Assembly (NCBI GenBank): GCA_035772735.1
Contig: JASDFA010000027.1
Span: 35,136,001-35,200,000 of the forward strand
Reading direction: 5' to 3'
DNA: 64,000 nucleotides
Source: Datura wrightii
Lineage: Eukaryota; Streptophyta; Magnoliopsida; Solanales; Solanaceae
In this document: positions 55,720 through 64,000 of the stretch, in pieces
How the letters are laid out: the number at the start of each line of letters is the position of its first letter
Position numbering within the stretch: position 1 is the first letter of the stretch
The notes under the pieces: model-generated
Databases searched by the model: none
Seen by the model: the letters and a program-made list of their open reading frames with translations, nothing else
What the model was told of the DNA's origin: nothing
Translations under genes and position numbers: made by a program

Positions 55720-57092
55720 GATGACCTTTAATTATATTGTAAGTGTATGTGGTCGTGCAAATTATATAGGATTTGAAGTATAGATATTATACACACAGGG
55801 ACTTGTTGATTAGTTATTCACCAAATTAAACTAATGCTAATGTATTTATTCAAGCGCTAGAATCTAAAGATGTATTTCTAAATATCTAAACTAAAAATAA
55901 AAGAAAACACTAATGAATAATTAATCAAAGAAAGAGCAGATTCTTTTGAAATTAATGAGATGAATCGATCTAGGACTATGGATTTCTAGCAATCATTCAG
56001 CTTTGTTGTCTTGCAATAATTATCGAGTTATTCATTCATGAGGTTAATAACATGATTAGGGCCTTCCGAGCCTCTAAGAATCTATCTTGCCTTTATCACT
56101 AGCTCGGCTAGTCCCTGTTTTTGGTGTTTTAGTCACCTTTCAATGCAAACTAATTCCACAACTACATAATTGAGTGTGCATGTGGTAAACCAATTCGAAC
56201 CCAATTTTATATCTTCCCATTTTATGACCAAGTAAGGCTAGGTATATTCTTATCCTACTGCAAATCGATCCTTTACATTAATAAAGAAAAGATTTACTCC
56301 CTATATTCTTCATTCTATCTTATTGATCCTTCTTTCAAGTTCACAACAAGATTATAGATGTATTTCAATGGTTGTGAAGCATTAAAGTAGTATGGATAAG
56401 AACGTAGGAACAACTACTATGATAATTATGCAATTCAACTCAAGTTCATACCAATAAAATCATAATTCTAGAACGAGAAGTTTAGCTCCACATAGACATG
56501 GAGTAAATACAACAAATCATTCAAAGAATTCCAGAAATGCATAATAAAGAGGAAAAAAAGATAAAACCTAAGCTCTTTAACCTCCACGGCGGCTCCAAGC
56601 TCTTCCCTGGTCAGAAGTTGTCTTCCAAGATGTTTTAAGGACTATTTGTAAATTTAGAAAAAAATCCCGCATGAAATAGGTTAAGTCCAAAATGAATTTG
56701 GAATAAAAAATTAAGTTGGGATAGTCTTAGGTACACTGCAGAAATTTTTCCTTCTGGAGTTTTCCTTTGGCGCCAAGCGTCTCTCAAAGAGCCGAACTGT
56801 AGAATTTTTTTGGGTAATAGTTTTGGTGCTAGCATAGGGCTCCAGCGATAGCCCTAGCTTGTTCTTGCCCGGAAGCTCATCCAAATTCGTCCCAAAACTC
56901 TGAAACCTTCATTATTTAGCTTATTCCGATTGATTTATGTCACATTTTCCTACAAAACATCTCATCATACTTGTTAGTTCATAATCAATATTTTTCAATC
57001 AAAACATGCAACTGTAAATCGATATTATTCTCTATACAAGGCCAAATATGGGTAAAATACGGGAAGCAGGCGAACAAATATGCCCAAGATTA
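55720..57092 (-). repeat. Element C 3' LTR (outer end approximate)
   Basis: The inner end GCCCAAGATTA matches A's GCCCAAGATCA and is followed by CCACCCCACACTTAGG, as in A. The outer end zone ACACACAGGGACTTG matches A's CCCACAGGGACTGGG. GC-rich words GGCGCCAAGCG and GGCTCCAGCG lie near 56590-56860. No gene. Confidence 0.7.
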
Positions 57093-58954
57093 CCACCCCA
57101 CACTTAGGCTTTTGCTCGTTCTCAAGAAAACATTTAAGCTCATTTTAATAAGTCAGACCTAGAAACACCTACTTTGGTTGTTATAAACAATTTGACTACG
57201 TAGCAATTCACAACATCAAATGCACTTTCCGCTCATCATGCAAGATATACAAAACAACAAATATCTAACCTCCTAACCTCAAAGACAGACTCTAGTTCTT
57301 TAAATTTAAGCTCATTCACCTACTCTATCAAAGAAACTACCATATCACTCATCTATCATGAAACAAGTTCCCTCACAAGAATAAATGGTCCACACATTCA
57401 AATCAAAAAAGAGAATGTAATTTTAAGGACTTAGCATTAAAGCACAACTTTCACACTCACAAACGAATTCACATGTATGCATAAAGTATCATAGGCTTGC
57501 CTATTATGTACATCTCCACTAATTAAGTGTGCTCAAATAAATACAATTTTTAATGGATGGTAATGTTGGCTAAGGGACGAGTAGGAAAACTATATAATAG
57601 TGACTTTCTCTTCCTTAATCAATTTTTTTAAAGCTTATCACCCATTATTTTCTTCACTTTATTTTTCAGTCCTCTTTCATCAATTGTTTTCACCAGTAAT
57701 TCTCATATCAAGAACGTTACAATCATATATTTATTTTCACATTTTTTTCAAGCACTTTTATTCTCTTCTTTCTTTCTTTCTTTCGTTCTTTTTTTCTTTT
57801 CATATCACATTCTTTCTACGAGGGCCTTTTCATCACAAGTAATTTCCATTATTTATTATTTATACTTGACCATCCCTTTCTTTTAGATTTAACAATTTCA
57901 TTATGGTGTATGATATAATGCTCAAGGAAGTAGGGTGCTAAAATTAGGGATTCAATAAAAAGGATCAAGGTAAATATATGGCTAAGAAATGAAAGGCTAC
58001 AAGCTCAAAGAGATAACTAGTGGTAACAACATCTGAACATGCTGAAAAAAATTCTAGGACAAATCAAATTTATCATTTTTTAAATAGAGCAATGCTTACT
58101 ATTTTGCTTCAATAACATGCAGGGAAAGTTCTAGACGAAGATGCAAAATATGAAATATATACAAGAAATCATCACCTCACATGGCACAAGTCTCAATCAA
58201 AATGGATAAATATGCTCTAAGACAAACAGGGTCATAGAAAACTATAAAAGTAAGAAAATCTATATACAGAGTCACTACCTTGAGCCTAGGTGTCAAAAAA
58301 AATTTGCTATTTTATTTTAATTACAAAGAACTCAGGGGAAAGCACTACTCAAGCTCAGGGCTTTAATTGCGAGTATTCAACCAAGTCAAAAAATTGATCT
58401 TTTCTTTTTTCACCCTATTATTTCTAAAAAAAATAAATAGAAATAAAAAGAATCGAACAAATTAATTCTCTCAAGACGATCATCATTCATCCATCGTAGG
58501 AAAAAATCTCTATCTATGATAAAAAAATTAATTTAAAAACTACTAAAAAAGTAAAAATTACCCGGTTCAACCTACATCTCTCAGAAAAGAACCGATGCAT
58601 ACAGAAAAACTGAGAGGGGTTACTAACTACCTAAAAGAAAATTCAAACATAAAAGCACTCAAGTAATTTCTACATCCCACATTTAAAAGTTTTGCATTGT
58701 CCTCAGAGCACACAATAAATAACAATAGGGTAAAAGAAACTCCCTGAAAAGCCTACAGCCGTAGCATTAGCAGATTTGGGATACTCAAACTTCTTTCAAT
58801 AAAACTTAGCTCTTCATGTGGGCACCCCACACTTAGTTCCAACTCGATAGCTTACTTTTGAAACTTCCTATGACTTTGCTTCAGTACTCAAACTCCTACA
58901 AAAAATAAATCTTATAAAAATAAATGAATAAAAGAAAGCAATAAATGTGGGTTG
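57093..58954 (-). other. Element C 3' UTR and polypurine tract
   Basis: In minus order: AAGTGTGGGGTG (about 58838-58826), CTCTGAGGACAATGCA (58710-58694), GATGATCGTCTTGAGAG (58486-58469), GTCTAGAACTTTCC with AAGCAAAATAG (58137-58098), GAGCTTGTAGCCTTTC, GGCAAGCCTATGAT (about 57502-57489), and AAGTGTGGGGTGG before the LTR (57107-57095). A microsatellite of TTTC units lies at 57773-57800. No credible gene. Confidence 0.7.
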
Positions 58955-59745
58955 TCTCCTAACAAGCACCTGATTTAACGTCATGGCATGATGCCATCAA
59001 GTTCACCATTTTTTCTTCCACTTCAAACTTATAAATTGTACCCCTAATTTGTTTTTCTAATTTTCTATTATGCTCAAGCGGCATGGTGCAAAAATAACGG
59101 AACCAAGCAATAGATGTTGCATCCTGCACTTCTTGCCCTTAGGTGAGGGATGTCATTTTTCTCTTCGGGATAAAAAATTTTATGATGAAAGGGTCTTGTT
59201 TCTCATCTACAAATCTCTCCATGGGATTGAAAGGCTCGATTCTCTGTTGCCATCCAACCACAATGTCGAAAAGTATTAGAATGAGGGCCAACATGCCCTG
59301 GCTCTAAAATTGCATTATTTTTGACATATTCACTTTTATCCATCTCCTTAACATCAACATCAATCAAAAAGGAATAGTTGAGTGGTTGAAATTCTACTAT
59401 CTGTTCCATATGTTGGCTAGTATCCACAATAATTTGTGGTTGGGCCTCAAACACCGTAACCTTTTTATTCAGATGAGCCTACGGGTCATGGATATCTGAG
59501 CCAAATTGGTCTATCTCTTGTCTAAGTTCTATTATTCCTTCCATTAGTTGATTAGCCATATTTGTAAGACCATCACGGAGAAACCCATGAAATTTTATTT
59601 GCTGAGCTTGTTACTCAAGCCAAGATTGACTCACTATCTTTGTTTCATCAAAATTATCTTCTTTCAAGAACATACTCTTTTCTTCTGTTTGAGGTTCCTC
59701 TTGATTTTTGACAAGGACCATGATTTGCAGATGATCATTACATGT
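58955..59745 (-). pseudogene. Element C polyprotein end, decayed
   Basis: The clade's end segment (minus CATGACGTTAAATCAGGTGC at 58986-58967) is preceded by broken text such as PFNPMERFVDEKQDPFIIKFF and GLTNMANQLMEGIIELRQEID. I do not recognise a domain. It could be a gag tail or an env-like region. Many stops and shifts are present. Confidence 0.45.
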
Positions 59746-60087
59746 TTCAGCCTCAGCCTACATCTCCGTCGTTGGACAGAGCGCAGAGGAAAGAGAGATA
59801 GAATAGAGAAAACAAGAAAAGCTGAAAGTTGCGTAAGTTTTTTTAAAAATATTTCTGGTAAAAACTGAATGCTCATAACAAAATATGCCCACATAATATA
59901 TAGGCTACCAGATAACAAATACTCCTAAAATATAGGTCCTGTAACCCACTACAACACTTCATCCACAACACTAATTAAACTAAGTAAATATAGAAAACTA
60001 GTTAACAGAATCCAAAAGACTAGTTCTACCAAGCTACTATGTCCCAATTTACTTGGTCCTACTTAGTTTTGAATCACTATTCAATAT
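59746..60087 (-). repeat. Element D 3' LTR (copia), ends approximate
   Basis: It follows the RNase H end. On minus AAAGGGAATA is a weak polypurine tract, then TTGAATAGTG starts the LTR, as in Tork-like elements. The end is placed at GCTGAAACA (59746). Length about 340 bases. The partner LTR lies beyond the window, so this is unverified. Confidence 0.5.
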
Positions 60088-60540
60088 TCCCTTTTGATTT
60101 AAAACTACAAACACCAAACAATCCTTTGAAATAGCAAAATTTCTCCTTTGATAAAGCCTTCGCCAAAACATTTGCCAGTTGCTCTTGTATACTGCAATAT
60201 TCCAGCACTATTTCCTCATTTGCTACCAAATCACGAATAAAATGATAACGAATATCAATATGTTTTGTCCTGTTGTGGAATGTTGGGTTCTTTTTCATGG
60301 AGATAGTTGTTTTATTATCACAAAATATCTCTGTTGCTCCCTTTTGCTCTTGTTGAAGATCTGCTAACACTCGCCTTAGCCAGACGACTTGACAAGATGC
60401 TGAAGTTGCTGCAATATACTCAGCTTCTGAGGTTGACAATGATATTGTAGCTTGCTTCTTTGAACTCCAAGTCACCACAACTAGACCTAGAGTTAAAACA
60501 TTTGCCAAAACACTTCGTCTATTATCCAATGAACTTTCCT
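60077..60540 (-). pseudogene. Element D RNase H
   Basis: VTWSSKKQATISLSTSEAEYIAATSASCQVVWLRR, then FCDNKTTISMKKNP, HIDIRYHFIRDLV and QLANVLAKAL: the copia RNase H order, with 150 continuous codons. A stop near 60540 separates it from the segment upstream. Confidence 0.88.
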
Positions 60541-61560
60541 AATCACTATTTGTGTACCCGCACAATCTGAAATTATTGGTTATGAGTACCAAATCCCAAA
60601 TTCCAAAGTTCCAGCAATGTACCGCAAGACTCTCTTTTCTTCTCCATAATGAACCTTTGAAGGTTGTATATGCAATATCGGGTCTAGTGTGTGTCAAATA
60701 TATTAGACCTCCAACCAAGCTTATAAACCTTCTTGCATCTGCTAGCGCTTCTTCATTTACCTACTGTAATTTTTCATTGATATTCATTGGTGTAGCCACA
60801 GGCTTGCAATTTAGCATGCCAATTTTATTGAGAAGGTCTCTGCCATATTTTCGTTGTGAAAGATATATTCCATATTTAGTTTGATGGACTTCAAGGCCAA
60901 GAAAATAATGTAATAAATCCATATCCGACATCTCAAACTCATTCATTATTTGAGACTTAAATTCATCCAAAAGAAAATTAGAAAAGCTAGTGTAAATGAT
61001 ATCATCAACATAAAGACATACAATGATGAAATCATTACCTTCCTTCTTCACATATAAGGTGGGTTCATTCTCACTTATAATGTATCTATATTTTTGGAAG
61101 TATCCATCAATCTTGCTATACCATGTTCGAGGGGCTTGCTTCAAGTCATACAATGCCTTCTTCAACTTATACACCTTTGTTTCATTTCCTTCCATTATAA
61201 AACCTTTAGGTTGTGCAACATAGACTTATTCTCGTAAGTCTCCATTGAGAAATGTCGACTTGACATCAAATTGATAAATTGGCCATTGCAATTGTGCAGC
61301 CAATGCTACAACTAGCCTTACCTTTTCAAATCGAGCTACCGGTGAAAATGTTTCTTCAAAATCAACACCATATTGTTGTGCATAGCCTTTTTCCACAAGA
61401 CGAGCTTTGTGCTTTTGTAGGCTACCAACGACAGCAAACTTTATCTTGAACACCCAATTCAAGCCAATTGCATTTTTGCCTTTTGGTAACTCCATCATTT
61501 CCCATGTTCCATCCTTTTCGATGGATTTCATTTCTTCCACCATTGCTTTCTTCCATTCTT
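60541..61560 (-). pseudogene. Element D reverse transcriptase
   Basis: WVFKIKF and KARLVEKGYAQQYGVDFEETFSPVAR, then KVYKLKKALYDLKQAPRTWYSKID, FIIVCLYVDDIIYTS with the copia YVDD site, and LGLEVHQTKYGIYLSQRKY. Two stretches (61543-61226 and 61195-60761) are open; a stop lies between them near 61226 and further breaks below 60761. It would make cDNA. Confidence 0.88.
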
Positions 61561-62940
61561 ATTTTTCAGTTGCTTCTTCATAATTTATGGGATCTAAAAT
61601 AGTAAGTCCAAATTGATAAGTCGCGTAAATGTTATTAGCATACTTGAGATTTGACCTTTTAGACCTTGTTGATCTTATTAACGGAGTAATCTCATCTGAA
61701 GACTCTTCACGAGTTGCTAAAATTGGTGAGCTTGGTGATACCATAGAAGAACCTGAAAGAGAACTTGTAGGGATCAACTCTTTTCCTTCATCTTCAATGA
61801 TTCCAAGAGGCATAGAAATCTCTTGTCGCACCAGTTTTTTACTCCAAACCCAGCTTGTTTTCATCAAATATTACATCCCTTCTAACTAAGATCTTTCCAT
61901 TAAGTAGGTTATACAATCTATATTATTTGAAGTAAGTACAATAGCCAACAAAAATGCATTTTTCAGATTTTTTATCAAGCTTTTGACGAGCTTTTGAATT
62001 TACCAAAGCATAAGCAACACAACCAAAAACTCGTAAATGACTTACATTTGGTTTAATGCCATGTCAAGTTTCATAAGAAGTTTTGTTCATAACAGCCTCC
62101 GTTGGTGAAAGATTCAACATGTAAACAGATGTTGCCACAGCTTCTTTCCAAAACTGATTTGATAGTTCTTTTGCTTGTCACATGCTTCTTTCCATCTCCA
62201 CAATGGTTCGGTTCTTCCGTTCAACGATGCCATTCTGCTCCGGAGTATGAGGAGTTGTTTACTCCCTATGGATGCCATGTTTTTCACAAAATGAATTGAA
62301 TTCGTTGGACACGAACTCTCCTCCTCTATCTATTCGAAGAACTTTGATATTGCAACTACTTTGGTTCTCCACCAAAGGCTTAAACTTCTGAAACTTTTCA
62401 AATGTTTCTGAATTGTTCTCCAGAAAGTACAACTTGTTCTCCATAAAGTACACCCAACTTATGCGACTATAATCGTCAGCAAACAACAAGAAATAATGAC
62501 TCCTACTTAAGGACTTAGTCTGCATAAGACCACATAAGTAAGCATTTAGAAGCTCTCCATGATTTTCCAACAGGAAAAGATTTTCTGGTTTATTTTCCAT
62601 AAATTCACCCTTCACACAAATTAAGAGAATTAATTTTTGGTAGTCCAAGAACCATACACTTTATCACTTAGAAACTTTAGGCCATTTATGTTAAGATGCC
62701 CGTACCTCAAATGCCAAAGCTTTGATTCATCTTTTGCACTTATAGCAAAAGCAAACTTTTCCATATTAGAAACATCCAACGGAAATATCTTGTTTGGCGT
62801 CATGTTGACACAAACCTTTTTGCCTAATTTCTTGTTTGTAATGACACAAGTATCGTCATCAAACCAAAGAGAACATCCACTAGCTATTAGTTATCCAACG
62901 CTCAACAAATTGTATCCTAAATCAGGTACAAATTGAACAT
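61561..62940 (-). pseudogene. Element D integrase and linker
   Basis: The pre-integrase zone reads LWHLRYGHLNINGLKFL (about 62720-62670). The core is traceable as FLLFADDYSRISWVYFM, KFKPLVENQSSCNIKVLRIDRGGEFVSNEFNSFCEKHGIHRE (62648-62259), then NGRTEP and LEV-like text after a shift. A serine- and charge-rich linker (61867-61559) leads to reverse transcriptase. RIDRGGEF has R where the usual sequence is RSDRGGEY or similar. Several stops are present. Confidence 0.82.
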
Positions 62941-63400
62941 TCTCTAGCATTTTTAATTTGTCATGGCTAGTGTTGACACCCACCGTCCCTTTCCTTCAAC
63001 CTGCATCTTTTTTGTGTTGCCAAGCTGCACCTTTATCTTTTGATTCTCATCAAGCTTATGGAACAATGATTTCGCGTAGAGGCGCAAATGATTTGAACAA
63101 CTGCTGTCCATAAACCATGAATCACTTGGCCTATGATCGTTATCAATGAAAGCCATAAAAAGATAATTTTTTTCCTCATTTTTTGTTGCTGCAAAATTTA
63201 TTCTCTGGTATTTATACCAACAGTTAGCCTTTATATGCCCGTAGCGCTGACAGTGATGACATTGGATATCATTCTTTGTATTTCCTTGCTCATTGGACTA
63301 CCTATGCCCATCATTCCTTCCTCTGCCTCTTCCATAACCACAACCTCGACCACCGCAGAATCCTCCTCTTCCTCAACCTCTACTTGCTGGACCATTTTTT
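62941..63400 (-). pseudogene. Element D zinc knuckle and protease
   Basis: A GRGRG-rich basic stretch (about 63390-63310), then CHHCQRYGHIKANC (about 63265-63224), an intact CCHC finger. SWFMDSSCSNHLRLYAKSLF is the protease site, where D-S-S replaces the D-S-G of active copia proteases. A stop lies near 63299. Confidence 0.8.
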
Positions 63401-64000
63401 TCTCCATATTTAATGATGTTGTGTCTTTTACTTGGAATGCCTTCTCTTTGTTCCTCTCTATAGAACGATTGATTCTCTCCTCATGAGTTTAAAGGGATCC
63501 CATCAATTCATCAAAAGAAAAAATTGATATATCCTTAGACTCTTCTATAGCAGCAACCACATGATCAAACTTTGGAGTCAAGCTTCGCAATATCTTTTCA
63601 ACAATGGTCTGATAAGTAGTCACTCTCCATAGGATTGCATTTGATTAACAATTGTCATTGCTCTTGACAAAAAATCAGCAACGGATTCTCCACTTTTCAT
63701 CATCAAGGTTTCAAATTCACGCCAAAGTTATTGCAGTTTCACCACAATGAATTTTGAATCACCTTGAAACTGTTTCTGCAGAATGGACCAAGCTTGCTTT
63801 GATGTCGTTGTTGCTGCGATCCGGGAAAAGACACTATCATGGACAGCTTTCTGGATAAACACCAACGCCTTAGCATCTTTTATTTTGTTGTCTCACGGTC
63901 CATTTTCTTTATTGGGATAAACAAATCCACATCCTACCAAGTCCCAAAGATCTTGAGATTTGAGTATAGTCTTCATACAAATACTCTAGAATCCGTAGCT
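63401..64000 (-). pseudogene. Element D gag, partial, decayed
   Basis: Fragments in several frames fit the UBN2-type copia gag, for example SKDLWDLVGCGFV-like text near 63980-63920 and [21 protein letters not shown] near 63555-63490. It runs off the right edge. Many stops. Confidence 0.6.

Larger units (their letters stand above)
55720..59745 (-). mobile_element. Element C: Athila/Tat-type element, 3' part
   Basis: On minus: coding remnant (59745-58955), 3' UTR with the family blocks, polypurine tract, 3' LTR (57092 to about 55720). It is cut at 59745 by the copia element D. Confidence 0.65.
59746..64000 (-). mobile_element. Element D: Ty1-copia (Tork-like) retrotransposon, 3' part from gag
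   Basis: Minus order is gag, zinc knuckle, protease, integrase, reverse transcriptase, RNase H. Integrase before reverse transcriptase is diagnostic of Ty1-copia. It continues past the right edge. Frames carry stops. Confidence 0.88.

Noticed and set aside
57773..57800. TTTC microsatellite as a functional repeat
   Set aside because: Short and imperfect, inside the decayed C 3' UTR.
1..64000. Host protein-coding genes, tRNA or rRNA genes, or an integrated pararetrovirus
   Set aside because: Every long frame matches Ty3-gypsy or Ty1-copia parts or the accessory protein; I saw no tRNA-like cloverleaf boxes and no virus movement or coat protein signature.

Overview
The window is plant nuclear heterochromatin made almost entirely of nested, mostly decayed LTR retrotransposons. 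I find no host gene, tRNA or rRNA. The plant origin rests on Athila/Tat-type Ty3-gypsy elements with a tRNA-Asp primer-binding site, Tekay/Del-type chromoviruses primed by initiator tRNA-Met, and a Tork-like Ty1-copia element. Their style suggests Solanaceae, but I could not test this.

Layout, left to right. Element I (minus, Athila/Tat-type) occupies 1-4146: protease, gag, primer site and 5' LTR; its remainder lies left of the window. It interrupts element B (plus, same superfamily), and a 1.14 kb tandem duplication (3267-5540) straddles that boundary. B continues through gag, protease, a decayed accessory gene (7950-9155), a long 3' UTR and a 3' LTR that is broken at 11699 by element E. E (plus, chromovirus, 11700 to about 49640) carries element F inside its 3' LTR. 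F (plus, chromovirus, 17575-48294) carries two insertions inside its own 5' LTR: a solo LTR (18630-21211, target duplication GTCAG) and the complete minus-strand chromovirus G (22156-40233, target duplication TATAC). G's leader holds the complete minus-strand element A (29808-37372, target duplication GGTGT). The nesting is therefore E > F > G > A. After E come H (plus, gag-protease only, 49749 to about 55540), C (minus, Athila/Tat-type, about 55720-59745) and the copia element D (minus, 59746 to the right edge).

The most unusual component is element A. It is young (LTRs about 98% identical by eye) and has no protease, reverse transcriptase or integrase. It encodes a broken gag plus one fully intact 406-residue accessory protein (33018-34238) sitting where Athila-type elements carry an env-like gene. 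B carries a decayed homologue in the same place. A, B, C and H also share a 3' UTR with several short sequence blocks in the same order and, in A, C and H, at similar distances from the 3' LTR. This points to a family of non-autonomous elements held together by conserved RNA or DNA signals. Enzymes would have to come from an autonomous relative not seen here.
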